NCBI GenBank assembly: GCA_012184525.1
Contig: WOFQ01000059.1
Coordinates: forward strand, 62,001 to 126,000
Source of the DNA: Xenoacremonium recifei
Lineage: Eukaryota; Ascomycota; Sordariomycetes; Hypocreales; Nectriaceae
Reading direction: 5' to 3'
Length of the DNA: 64,000 bases
The position numbers were made by a program, and so were the translations under genes. The notes under the pieces were generated by a model. It saw only the letters and a program-made list of their open reading frames with translations. It made no database searches and was not told the DNA's origin. This document shows positions 34,068 through 46,300 of the stretch, one piece after another. Within the stretch, counting starts at the first letter, position 1, and each line of letters starts with the position of its first letter.

Positions 34068-37000
34068 ATGTCGCCGTCCAATCCCATCGCTCAGGGCCGC
34101 GATCGCAAGATCAAGACTATTATCGGTGAGACCAGCCCTCCGCCTACCTTGACTGCAAGTCCATACTAAAATTGTCAGAGTTCTCTAAAGACCTATCCCG
34201 GAATATTCCCTCTCCTAGTACCTCGACCACCGAACCTCTTCTTACAGACTTGAACCACCAGATCCATACCATCAACAGCCTCACATCGAAGCCAGCAAGT
34301 CTCTCCTTGCGACTATCAAGAGACCTCAAGCGCCATGCAAGGGATTTGTGGAATGTTTGTATCAGGGAGAGGCGGAAACAGGATGTGGCCTCTATGGAGA
34401 AGGAGAGATCTCGGCTGCTGGCGAGAGCTAGGATGTTGGCTTTCCTCATGAATGTGTTAGCTAGAGATGGTACACACGGGACGGAAGGTGAGGTGGTTTA
34501 TATGATCCATTTGGCACTCATGGTGGGAAGAGTGTGCATTGAGGATGTGGATCTGGATGGAGCGAGGATGGCGCTGCAGAGGGTCGCTGAGTACATGGAG
34601 AGGTTGAAGGAAATCCCGAGTGATGATCCTCTGGCGAGAACGAAGCTTGAGGCAGAGTATCTCACTATGCGGACGACATTGGTAAGTTTCCCCTTTGGAA
34701 TGTCTGTTTAAGCATCGCTGATGCGTTGCTAGGCGTGGAAAGAAGACCGTCTGGATGTCGCAGAACACATGTACAGCAAGACTGAAGCGTTGCGTCAACT
34801 ACTTGATTCACCATCGGCAGAGCATATGGCAGATTCCTTGCAACGTATCGGTAGCAGTGTATCATCGAAAGGCGATTACACCCTGGCATTGAAATGGCTC
34901 CGTCGAGCATACGATCTAATTAACGGTCAAGACTTGGAAAATCTCTCTGCGGAGGGACTTGAGTTACGGTTGGCCATCTGTCATGACCTTATTCAGGCGT
35001 TGCTCGGGGTGGGTTCTCCGGATCATGTTCAAGAGGCGAATGACTTGGTTGCATATGTCGAATCCGAGATTGGCGATAAACCGGTGGTCCTTCACTGGAG
35101 GATTGAAATCCTCTTGAAAGCACCTGAAGAGTTATTTGACACAGACGCATTCGCCAGCATTATTCGGCGGATGGTACGATCAGTTGACTTGTCAGATGCG
35201 GTTCTTACGTTTCTCTTACACCATATCAAGGAACTTCGTCAGAGCAATCCTCGCCTAGCAGTTGGACTGTTAGATGAGCTCCTGTTAACCAGAGTCCTAC
35301 CCGTGGCCAATCAGGAGTGGACAGGTAAGACAATGATTCGGCGAATATGGATGAGCACAATGGAAACAGATTCGTGTGACGGAGCAACTGATCTGCTGCA
35401 TCTCCTGGATCGAATTCCCCGAGACGGTGCACTGTTGAACCAGGATGCCATTGGTGCCGCCCATTCGGTAGGTTTCAGTGTCAAGTTGAGTCCGAAGGAT
35501 CTGCTAACTCACGCAGCTCATATGGAAGAAACTCGACGCGACATATGTCAAGAAGCAATACAAAGCATCGGAACTTTGGTGTCAAGTGGCTCTGGGCCCT
35601 ATGTTTGCTAGCTGCGGGGATATCAACCTAGGAAAGTTTGGGAGAAAACTTATCCTTTGTGCCATAGGCCAAAATGACCTTGAAGCAGCACGCAGTGCCT
35701 TTCACGCCATGCCAGAGTCGGCTCAAAATGACACCCTGACCAGGTATCTTATGTTTAAAGCCTCGCTAGTTGGCTGGGACCACGAACTTGGCTGTCAGAA
35801 CATCGAGCATCTCAGCAAATGCACCGATAGGGCGACAAGTCAAGACATGTTGTACGCTTGTATCCGGGAAGCACAGCAGGTCGGTGACCGCCTCTGTACG
35901 CTGGCTGCGCTGAAGGCTGTCGCGGAGAATTTCCGCTCAACGTCATCAGCTGCGGCGAATTTCCCGTCCATTCTCAGGTGTACCATCAAGTTGATACATC
36001 TTATAGAAAGCCAGGATGGTGGCGAAACAACATCACAGAACTTCGCGGAAGATTGCTGCAAGATGTTTGAAAAAGGTATGTGTGGCCTCTGGCTCGGGGA
36101 ATTAATTAATTGGGTTAACGAATTAGCTTCGGAATATGCGAAGACGGACCCAAGAGATGAAAAGGGAGCCAAGGTTTTCACTATTCCGGAGCTCGAGTGG
36201 TTTAGGAAGAACGCCTACAACATCGGCGTGGCCAAGTGTCACAAATAGGAGCTGGAACACTTGATCAGCATCTTCACCAGCTGTCTTGACATCATTCAGT
36301 GCTATCCTGCAGACATACCGCTCAGCGATGTGGCAGATCTAGCCCTCATGGCCATGCGCTGCCACTTCATCATCGCATCCGCCCTTGTTTCGCTCGCTAG
36401 GACAGAAGATCGAGTGGACGAACAACTGCAGCGATACATCAAGATGCGGCAACATGTCACCATGTTTGATGAGCACATGGAGACTAGTGTAGCGCCTCAA
36501 AGCGACGAAATCAAGCAAGACCTGATATCAAAGCTTTCGACTTTGTTTGTCTTTGATTTTGAGGGCGCTGTGTGTCTCAAGAGCTGGGATGATCTCGGAC
36601 AGATTGTGAGGAAAGCCAAGGTTTGCAGGGACGAAATCATGTACAAAGCGATGGGTGATTGCTTGTTGAGAAGCACAGCACCAGGAAAGGGTATGTTCTC
36701 AACACGTACACTCCCAGATACAGTTTGCTTACCCGACAGTGCTCTACGCTACCTTACGTCTTATCATCAACGAGATCTTTGCTTTAGAGGAATTCGACAC
36801 GACAAAGCTCGCAAAATACCTCCGCTGCATGCTTCAAGCCATCCTCCCACTCGACGACACCCTCGCTCTCCAAGTCATCGAGCAAGCCCTTCAGATCGCC
36901 CGCGAGGGCAGCCAGGTATCTACCCCCCCATTACCCCTTTCTCGCTTATTTCAAACACCCATCCCTTGATAGTTTGCCCTCGACGCTTTTCCCCGCCCCT

Positions 37001-37238
37001 TTTCTCACATCCCATACAGATGAAAACCCCCCTACCGGCCGAGGAACTCGACTGGATGGTCGCCACGACGTTCAACCACGCCATTGACACTTTTGCGCGC
37101 GGCGATGAGGCCATGTGCCATAGATGGGCGCTCAAGGCGTTGGATCTGGCGGGGTATGTGGATGATGGAGGGGATATGAAGAGGGTGCTGCAGGAGAGGG
37201 TCGTTAAGCTGGGTTTGGGAAGGGATTCATGGGCTTGA
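34068..37238 (+). CDS. Spo22/Zip4-like meiotic TPR protein, interrupted by an in-frame TAG
   Basis: Homologue of the meiosis-specific Spo22/Zip4 proteins, helical-repeat scaffolds that link crossover factors to the chromosome axis. Exons: 34068..34125, 34179..34681, 34733..35467, 35517..36075, 36127..36690, 36740..36915, 37020..37238. All junctions are GT-AG and keep one frame of 937 codons, except for TAG at 36246-36248, codon 659. Similarity-like sequence continues directly after it (ELEHLISIFTSCLDIIQCYP ... LALMAMRCHFIIASALVSLA). I see no plausible intron that removes only the stop; a GTTTAG donor at about 36199 would delete the well-formed segment WFRKNAYNIG. The stop may be a real nonsense mutation (TGG to TAG is one change) or a sequence error. 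If real, the product ends after 658 residues. The fifth intron-exon junction follows a 51-nt stop-free intron (36076-36126). Confidence 0.85.
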
Positions 37239-37721
37239 GCTGGTGTCAATACAGAATGATGGGAAATGTATGGCACTGCATGTTTGTCCGCTTTTTTCTC
37301 TGGGAGGGTTCCTTCAGCCATTTTCGCCCCAAGTTAAGAATTCGTTGCCAAACGGGCTACCAAACAAATTACCCCTGAAATGGCCTCCGGCATCACAAAA
37401 TCAAACATTTCACAGATTCAAGGGGCACAAGACCGGTCGAGCCCGCCAACTCATCAGGGCGAGCCAAGCATTTTTTTTTCATTCCCAACTTCGCAAGAGC
37501 CGATTCCACGTACCGCCAAGGGGCATTCCCGCCCCTCCCGTACGTCGTTCCCGAGTGGTATCTCCGTCGCAAACAAGACAATTACTCCCTAGACAGACTC
37601 CGTATAACCTGCATTATTCACGTCGCCATTACTTCCTCCGCTCTTATATCATTCGTTTCGTGAAATTCCAAATGCGCCGCCCTGTGGCTATTTCGTCTCG
37701 TTGGCCCTTCGTGCGTCGTTT
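37239..37721. other. Convergent 3' region; no gene supported
   Basis: Lies between the convergent Spo22/Zip4-like (+) and Zn2Cys6 (-) genes. It holds their 3' flanks, including a T-run near 37471-37480. Confidence 0.5.
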
Positions 37722-40346
37722 TCAAATAATGTTCGCGATGCTCAGTCGGTCTTTTCCACTTCCTCCCGCGCCGGGTGCCGTCGGGTTCGGTCGGCCGGGA
37801 GAAGCAGTCGCACTGCTACCATCGCCCGCTCTGGGAGGCTCGCCGTATCGAACGCTCTGGCCGAGTCGTGGGACTTCCACCACTTGACCCGGCGGCGCGC
37901 TCTGGACGGGAGGCGGCAGGGACCACGTGTTGCCAGCAGCCGGTGTAGGTGTTGCAGTTCGGGGACCATCTAGGCCTCGGATAGCCTCCTCCAGCTGGGC
38001 CCATCCACCCCATCGCCGCTGCTCTTCTTCCGTCATGCCCATGCGTACTACGGAGCTGGTCAGAGCACTGCGGGCTCCAGTTCCTTGTGGCATCAGATGC
38101 GAAGTGGACTGCACAAGGCCAGTCTCTCGTTCAAGCCCAGCCCAGAGCCAAGAAGCATCCGGTGACGCTTGCAAGTCCGTTGATAGCCAAACAAGCATGT
38201 CTTCGTCTCTCGTCATGAGTTGTTGAACGGCCGCTGGATCCATGGAAGAGCGAGGGGGGTTATGCGGGCCAGGGGGGAGAGTCCTTGTGAAGTAGTTCGC
38301 AATCTCCGCACGCTTTGCCGCCAAGATCGAGACAAAGTATGACAGAAACCGACCACATGGAACTGCTACCTCTCGCCTTGCGCTCATGGAAGCCAGTGTT
38401 CTGATACAAGTTGTGGCATGGTCCAGATAGCCCGCCAAAAGGAGGAACAAGGTACAGCGGAAGATATGCATCGTCAATAAATGAGTCGCCCCTTCAGCCA
38501 AGAGCGCCGTATTTGTCCTAAGCAGGAGAGACGAGGTTTCGTACGCTATTCGGGTGCAGTTTTCAACTGCCGCGGCCCTCGCTTCGGGAGGACTGCTGGG
38601 CTCCAGGTTTCGACGGTGGAGGAGTAGCCGGGCATGGAAGAGATAGGCCAGGGGGGCGAGGAAATGTGACGCTAGAGGAGCGTTGCTGGAAGGATCGCAA
38701 GGTGCAGGATAGGTCCCTAGGCACACTTTGAAGTGGTCGTCAAAGGCTGCTAGCTGGGTCGGAGTCAGAATCGAGGTTGGAGGTTTGACAATGCCCTTGT
38801 ACGACCGGACAACGTGAATTATCGCCAGGAACGAGTGTGTCAAGGGCTCGGCTCCGCTAGGGACAAGCATTCCTGATTCGTGTATGTACTGGTCGTCAAG
38901 TCCAGCTGGCAGGGAGACATCGCAGTCCTCGTCTTCAATCAAAAAGGGGTGGCCGAGCTCGGTTGCTAGGGTTCGATCCAGGATGTAAACCGTCCACCAG
39001 GTCCTCCGACGCATCTCTCCCTCGATCACAGGCCAAGGCCCAGACTCAGAATAGAGACCCAAATCTTGGCCAATCCTTACGGCGTTTCCCAGCCAGTTCC
39101 ACGCCGCCGACTTCAGGTTCATCTCGTTCAGACAGAGAACAATCAAGAGGACCGAACGTGCATGGTCAAGAGCAAATTCGTTATTCCAGGGGTCGATGAG
39201 TTTGTGTGCTTTATCCAAAAACTCGGCTGGCTGGTAGAAGGAATTGGGCGTAGTCGGTCCGCAAAGGCTTCCCATGGCCAGGACTGCATAGAACATGGAA
39301 AGCCATGCCGTCGAGTATCTGCTGCTGTTGGTCTCCAGCGCATAAAGATCATCGACATCTGCTTGAAACGTCGGGGTATGTAGGATCGGGAACATTGTGT
39401 GCGAAGTGGCGAAGTAGGTCTGCAGCAGTTGGTCGGCAACGTGACGCGGGGGTAACTCAGGCCTAGGAGGGTCAAAGACTGCAAGGCCTGGTATTCGATA
39501 CTGTGCTGGGGGCTTGAAGATTCCCTTCGACATTTCCCGAATGTTGGCCCTTGATCTAAGCAGCTCGTAATTGGGAGCTGCTCGGTTCCGTCGTACCGGC
39601 TCCGACCCGATGGCAGGTAGCATTAACGAGTGATGCACTGCTCCATCGATATCCACGTCCATCGGCCCGTCGCGATCCTGCAGCATCCGGCGCAAACCGC
39701 TGTTCTCGCGTTTGACTCGCTCCATCTGCTTCTCCAAGTCCTGGACCTGCTTGATGGAGGACATTCGCCGATTTGTCTCCTTCGTAAACTGGCACTTGAC
39801 GTTCCGGCTCGAACACTCCGAGCAACTTGTCGTCTCGGTAGCATCGCACTTGACCTTCCTCTCTCGACAAGCATCGCAACTGGGATCCTTCCTACGCTGG
39901 CGGTAAGCCCGTTTTTGCGATTGAGGTTGGGAGGGGCCGGAGAGTTGAGTGCTCGAGTGGCCTGGAGTGCTAGTCTGGGAATCAGTCGACGCCATCGAGT
40001 CTCTGCCGAGGATGGACCCCGACATTGGGGTATACGGCTGGAAGCCCTGGCTAACGGAAGGGAGAGGCGGGATGCCTATCGGCTGAGGCGTGGGTGCTGC
40101 ATTGAGCCTCGGATTGGCACTCATCATCCCTGCCAGGTACTGCGATGGTGGCTGGGGGGAAGTTGCCGAAGACACCGATGAGGAGTCGTAGGACCTGGTC
40201 GATAAATTGGGAGATCGAGGATACGGGTTCTGAGATGTTGCCATAGCTGAGAGGCCTCGCGGAGTCCTCTGATCTGCGAAAGGGTCGAGGATATCCACGG
40301 GTTCCCGAACGCTTTGTATGCTGGGCAAGCGTTGATCGACTAGCAT
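37722..40346 (-). CDS. Zn2Cys6 transcription factor with fungal-specific regulatory domain
   Basis: Intronless 874-residue protein. A Ser/Pro/Gln-rich N-terminus leads to a zinc cluster with Cys157, 160, 167, 175, 178 and 185 (DPSCDACRERKVKCDA ... SCSECSSRNVKCQF), followed by a coiled-coil (IKQVQDLEKQMERVKRENSG, about 198-217) for dimerisation. The middle homology region (about 300-560), including PILHTPTFQADVDDLY, WLGNAVRIGQDLGLY and MRRRTWWTVYILDRTL, matches the fungal_trans domain. No specific orthologue is recognised. The first ATG (40346) begins MLVDQRLPSIQ; a later one (MATSQNPYP) would also keep all domains. Its upstream side faces an 8.4-kb gene-free interval, so it may have an unusually large control region or leader. 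Confidence 0.92.
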   Translation of the reverse strand: MLVDQRLPSIQSVREPVDILDPFADQRTPRGLSAMATSQNPYPRSPNLSTRSYDSSSVSSATSPQPPSQYLAGMMSANPRLNAAPTPQPIGIPPLPSVSQGFQPYTPMSGSILGRDSMASTDSQTSTPGHSSTQLSGPSQPQSQKRAYRQRRKDPSCDACRERKVKCDATETTSCSECSSRNVKCQFTKETNRRMSSIKQVQDLEKQMERVKRENSGLRRMLQDRDGPMDVDIDGAVHHSLMLPAIGSEPVRRNRAAPNYELLRSRANIREMSKGIFKPPAQYRIPGLAVFDPPRPELPPRHVADQLLQTYFATSHTMFPILHTPTFQADVDDLYALETNSSRYSTAWLSMFYAVLAMGSLCGPTTPNSFYQPAEFLDKAHKLIDPWNNEFALDHARSVLLIVLCLNEMNLKSAAWNWLGNAVRIGQDLGLYSESGPWPVIEGEMRRRTWWTVYILDRTLATELGHPFLIEDEDCDVSLPAGLDDQYIHESGMLVPSGAEPLTHSFLAIIHVVRSYKGIVKPPTSILTPTQLAAFDDHFKVCLGTYPAPCDPSSNAPLASHFLAPLAYLFHARLLLHRRNLEPSSPPEARAAAVENCTRIAYETSSLLLRTNTALLAEGATHLLTMHIFRCTLFLLLAGYLDHATTCIRTLASMSARREVAVPCGRFLSYFVSILAAKRAEIANYFTRTLPPGPHNPPRSSMDPAAVQQLMTRDEDMLVWLSTDLQASPDASWLWAGLERETGLVQSTSHLMPQGTGARSALTSSVVRMGMTEEEQRRWGGWAQLEEAIRGLDGPRTATPTPAAGNTWSLPPPVQSAPPGQVVEVPRLGQSVRYGEPPRAGDGSSATASPGRPNPTAPGAGGSGKDRLSIANII

Positions 40347-43300
40347 TCAGGCTAATTTTCCAACGTCAAGGATTGGGAACACAGCTGGATGTCAAGGAGC
40401 ACCGGTTTCCCTTGGTCACCTTGGTGCAGCCTCAATGCCGAGTCGGAAAGGGATCAAGGTCGTTAGCCAATCAGCCGTGCCTCGAAAGGAGCTGTGGCCG
40501 GTCTCCAAAGTCTCCCGGCAGCGTGGCCTGCGCACGCAGGGTCGTCGCAATGTCCGGATCTTGGTGGTGTTGCAGGATTGTGTAACTCAATGCGATGCTG
40601 GCCCGACGTGATCTCTCGGTATACAGCCCTGTCCAACCCGGATCAGCCCCGGGAGCAGATCACGATGCGAGGAATCGGTAGCAATGCCGTGCGGCGCTGT
40701 TGTGATGGCAAGACGGCATCTGTCACGGGCCGGATTTGGTCAGCAGCGCAGAGTTAAGACCCTGCAGGACAAGACCAATAAAGATACAACAGCAGCTCGA
40801 GGTTGACGGAGCGAGGACTTGCTCGACAGGAGACTCAGGCGTCGTTTCTCAACACTCGAAACCACACACGCACACAGCAATGCGTCGCAACTGGGCAGGG
40901 GCGTGAAGTTTGGTACGAGTGTGGGAACAGAGGGAGTTGTTTGTTGGAGTGTGTTGAGAGGCGTATGCAAGCAGGTATATCGCTGCCCGTCACTCAGCAG
41001 CAGTGCCGTGTTAGTGGTCTTGGTCCGTGATCCGGGGCTCTCCGCGCGTTAAAGCAGATTCGGAAATATTATCTGGGCCAGGCATGGGTCGTAGGACATG
41101 GCCATGGGGGGGTAAAGGAGGGAGCCAGACCCTGGACAAGTTGGCCAAGCAGGGCTGTTGAGATCAGCCAGGGCCACTAACGTGTTTCGAGCGGAGTCGG
41201 GCAACATGGGAGATGTCACCGACGGCGGCCCCCAGATCCCAGTCGGGTCGATGGGATCCAACAGGGAGAGCTTCCTGAAGATATTGCCGCGTCGAAAGTC
41301 GTCTAGCCCGTAGCTTCTGTTCAACGTCAACGACACTATAACGACGCACCCCCCCTTCCCCTCTCCCCTCCCCTCCCCTCCCCCCTCACCATCTCTGCTG
41401 CCCAGCCTGCAGAATCAGTGGGCAACGTCGGCAGCAACCGCTAACCGCCTCCCATCCGCATCCTCCTCGGGTGCCGCTAAGATGCCTGAGAGGCAGGTGG
41501 CAGGGAACTCTGGTGAGATAGGCGGTATCAGCGCAAACCCCAGCGTCCATAGTCGCTCCTCGGGCCCCATCAAGCTTTCTCGGCACATGGCTGACCTAGG
41601 GGTCTCGGGCGAGCTAGTTCGGGACATGATGTGCACGAGGGAACAGGGGAAGGTGTACGGGTTGGATTCGGCCAGTTTCCCTTAATGCTGGTCGTCACGC
41701 CTCTGCCAAACTGTATCGCCTAGATCCGTGACTTTAAAACAGCCATCCGACTGGTGCATGGGGTTTTGAGATCGGGGATTTTGTGGCTGCGGCTGTGGCC
41801 ACCTCAACATGAATATCGACTGAGCTTGCTCATCGCTTGTCTCCTAGTCTGACAGGCATGGCTTGGACCCCAAGCACTGACCAATCTCGAGCAATCAGTC
41901 GTAAGAGAACATGCCGCACACACCACTGGGCATTTGCGTTTGCGTCCAGAAGAACCAAGACTAGGGAGCGAGGCTGGGCTGGGAGTCGACGCCTGGTAAA
42001 TACTTGAAGGTAGCCGGGATATGTTGGAGGTGACACACCTCAGATTCACCCGTCAGGCAATACCAGGCAAATGTAACGTGATTCAGTCCAGATGTGGCCT
42101 TGTCGGGACCCAATTCTGAATCCCCGATAGCGAGCTACCTTATCCAACTGCCCTGTGGAGGGTTCGAGGGGGCGAGAAGCCCGGAGACGTTGAGCATCTG
42201 GCCCCAATGCATCAGAGACAAGACGCGTGGCGTCAAAAAACCGTTTTGTGGGTGAGACCGGGGGTGTGAGGTTCAACTGCGGAGTCTTGAAGAGCGATGC
42301 TTGCCCGATTCGAGACCCTTCTCCGAGTTGGTGGCTAGGGTCTGGCTATGTAGATGTTCCCGGGAAGGCTGCGAGCTGCCGTTGGCACGACCGTCTGGAT
42401 TGTGGTGATGGGTTTCATGGGGGTGGTAAAAGCTGTAGGTGGCACTGCTTCCCACACTCCCGCGTGCTCGCCAATGGCACAGTCCCATCCGGCTGAAGGT
42501 GGGAGGAGGGTGACGAGTCTTAGGGGCTGTAGTGGGGAATCTTCGGCCTGGAGCCGAGTGAACCGCCGGGGTGAAAGGAAAGGTTGAAGGCACGCGGCGT
42601 CGCTCGACAAGCCAGGGGTGTGTGTCTGTTATCCATGAATCTCGATGTTGGTTGCTGAAGGGGGGCGTGGCTGTCAGACCGGCAGAGGTCTTCAATCGCT
42701 GGAATACAGGGCCTCGCATGTAACAGGGTACCGGACGAACATGTCAGTGACCTGTCTGTTTTGCGATCCTTGGGGAGTGCTGGGACAATCTGGCATCAGC
42801 AGGGCGTCTCTGCAGTTGTGTTGGGTCGCACGTACAGCACAGACAGGCGCGAGATGCCGTCGGGATATGCGGGCTGCACGGATGAGACGCTGGGATGGAG
42901 CGCCAGAAGTCGTCAAGTGTCGGTCGGGTGACAAAGCGTCTGCATCTTGGTACAGCATACGGAGTAGAGTGTGATCAACACATGCAGCCGGTGGCAGAAG
43001 CGGTGCCCTGAAGGGCGAGGCCGGTGTCGAGTAGTCAGCGGCGCTACTCCTCGTCCGGCCGGAGGTGGAAACACGCCGCCAAGTTGAGCTGGCCGGGTCT
43101 CAGAGATTATCGAAATCGGCATGCGCACGTATGTGTGCAGGCACGTCGTCGTAGCGATCCGTCCGAGCTACGGAGGACCACGCCGAGGACAACCCCCGAG
43201 GACGGGCTAGAAGTGAACCAGACGATCCAGGGAGCGCTTCCTTCCTGTTGGTCGTTCTCTCGGGGTCTCCGCCGTCCGTCCTGGGCACTAATAATCCTCT

Positions 43301-46300
43301 GCGACCGAGATGCGATATGCCGGACGGAGTAATTGCGGCGAGCGGACAATGGAGGGCGGAGAGTCGAGTAGGCAAGCAGATGGCAAATGGCAGGGCCAAG
43401 TACCAAAGAAAGAGAGAAATCGCAGTGTCTGCGGCAGGAGTGTCGAGCTCTCGGCATGTCATACGAAGTACAGAGGCGGCGGCGGCCCGTATGCTGAATT
43501 GGGAGGTGATTCACGAAATGTGACGAGAATGTGTTGTTGGAGTTGAAGACGCATGATCATACTCCGTACCTTAAAATGAGTCCTTCCTGTTTTCACACTC
43601 TTCCCTCTACAGAACAGCAATACGGCAGGTGCATTCGACGGTGCCTTAAGGTATCTGGTGGTCCTATCTGCCTTACCTATCAATACCCTCGTCATCACGT
43701 TAAACTGCAACACGTAAGTGTATCCCATGATACCGAAGGTGCTCGTGATGGAAGGAACAATGGCCAACGTCTCCTTACTTACGCTCCGTACGGAGTGCAA
43801 TGACCTGAGACGGACCTGCCTCCTATGGTGCCACAACAAGGAAGCAAGTACAACCTATACCGCATTCTGTACTCGTTCCTGCCAAGACGATCACCTCAAG
43901 GAAAGCCTCTACCCGGAGAGGACTCAAACTTGGAAAGAGCCTGGGTACGGTTTCCGCCTCGGATGTTTTGTCATCCGAGTGTGCCTGCCGTGGCAGACTA
44001 TGCGGTACTTCCAATAGATAATAAGATCTCCTACTAACTTGCCTTACGCCTCAGGCATCCTGCTCCAGGGACCACGCAGGGCTCCCTGTTCCCTGCATCT
44101 ATCTTCTTCACCTCAACCTCCACTAGGCTCCATTGCGAGTTTCTCAGCGGCCCAGTTCCGGCTTCCAGTTTCCGTCAGCAACTGTCTTGTCACTTTCGGA
44201 AAACGATAGATCTGAGTATCCATGCTGTCCTGTCCTCCCTCCCCTGAAACACACCGTCACGTCGCCGCCACCTTCACACATCGTCGGATAGCTCCAGTTT
44301 GGGAACAACCCGGCTTCCGCATTATCGACAACGACGACGACGCCCCTCGACGAACCAGGTTACACCGTCCGCTCCCAGGCCTTTCCTCGCCCGATATGGC
44401 GGATGCCCGGAGCTCGGAGCCAAGCATAGGCGGACCTGGTAAGGAGTGTGAGTGTCCCAGATGTGGGTGAGGCAACGTAAGACGGACCACCTAGTGTCGA
44501 CCAAGTATCACACTGTGGCCCGTTCTTGCACGACGCAACGAATTCCAGAAGCCTCCGAGAGGAATCCTCGCCCGGTGGCTGCTTCAGAAGCGACAGAAGC
44601 GCCGTTGTTGCGGCTGATGTGGATCAGGACATCAAACCTCGCTTCGGCGCACCACGAAGGCGCCATTAGCCGCTCCGGACGGTCATGCTATTATCCGTCG
44701 TCGATATGCCTTGGCCGCGCCGCCTTCCTTGCCCTCGTCGTCAAGCTACTGTCGCCGTCCGAAGTGCCACATGGCAGCACGCGCACGCGGGGAGTCGCGC
44801 CCGATCTAGCCTACCAGGGTTGTTGCGTTGCACTCGCAATCGTCTCCCGAGGTCATCTGCCTTGATGATACTCACGACCACGCAACCCCATCCATGCCAG
44901 CCTACCATGCATTAGGATTGACCGCCAGTGCCAAGCCCACCAGGGAAAAGAAGCCTCAATCCTGGACGATCCCTTCTCCCCCTTTATTGAGACCGGCTCA
45001 CTGGATCTACTCTGCATTCTCTGCCCGGCCCTCGTGGTCGGTTCGCTCCGGTGCCTTGGAGGACTTCGGTCTGTTCGCCATCAGCACACTATATTCCCGT
45101 TGTGGAGAGGATGACGACGACCATCTGCGACCCCCCTCCCTCGCTTCTCCTGCCAGCATCAGCAGGAGTCAGGCCAACATCGTGGATTCCCTCACTAGAG
45201 GTGCACTGGCTGGTGGATCGTCCTGGCTCTACTCTATGCTTCGAGACCAGACTAGTACGTACCATTGATTCTTGATCCCAAGCGAGAATGGAAGCCACAC
45301 CGTCAAGTGAAACATGCCTTCGTCAACACCTCTGTGACAGCCGCCTCGCTGTACATTACAGTCGCGGGTCTCGATAGACGAGGCCCAAAGTTCCGAGGGC
45401 AATTGAGTTTGCCCGCTCAGCAAACTTCAAACAACGTCCTCCGTGCGGAGGACTAGTTTGTCGGATACCCCAACCTAGCGCCACTCGTCTCCTAACCTTC
45501 GGCTCGGGCAACATCTCGTCCAGTTGAGGTAAACTACCGGCAGCGCCAGGACTGGAACCTTCCGTTCACGCCCCGTCTCAATGCGTTGTTAGCCTTGTCT
45601 CGAGACGTTCTAGCTGTCGGTGGCCGGGATTTGACACCATCCCTCCGCGTCCCCACGCCTTGGTCTTGGTCGTCGGCTTCCTCGCGGTATGTCAATGCCC
45701 ACATCCCGCTGGCGTTGATCCGTGGTTATCAGGGGACTTACGTACACTCATCCCACAGGCCCTGGTCGCGGGTATTCTGCGCCTTCGAGGAGCCTGGGAA
45801 ACCCCCCAGCTCCCCTCCTCCATGCAGTAGCCCAGAGTCTCTCTGGTGCTGCAGTACGTACATACATACTTACAGGGCGCAACGTACGGAAGAGACCTGG
45901 CCGCATTAGCGAAGAGTTGACCTGCAGAAATCAGCTTGGCTTTGCGGCGAGGTGTGGCGCCAGAGGCAATCTCGGATGTGGTGGTCCAGGTGGGCAGCGA
46001 CTAGTAAGATCGACCCGAAGCGACCCCGACTTGATAAGGCTCCTGGATGCTGGAGGTAAACGCAAACGAAAAGATGATGCCACCTAAAACGTTTCGGTGG
46101 GCGACCCTTTAACACCAGGACCAGGGTTTGACGACGACAAGGTCGACCAGGGCTGGCCTTCGGCTTTAGGTCGGATGAGTGAGTCCATGGGACGCACTTC
46201 GCGATATCAAGTCTAGTCGAAGAGGCTAACCGTTCAGTCTTCATCCCCGGAATGCAGCTTCTTGAGTCTTGGCTCTCTTGGCTTAGGATCCCTCGACCGT

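Noticed and set aside
36199..36248. Possible intron (GTTTAG...AATAG) that would remove the TAG in the Spo22/Zip4-like gene
   Set aside because: Very poor donor, no branch site, and it would delete the well-formed WFRKNAYNIG segment.
44222..45268. Chain of plus-strand frames with a GTAAGG donor-like site near 44440
   Set aside because: No matching acceptor yields a continuous family-like protein, and codon use resembles the neighbouring non-coding DNA.
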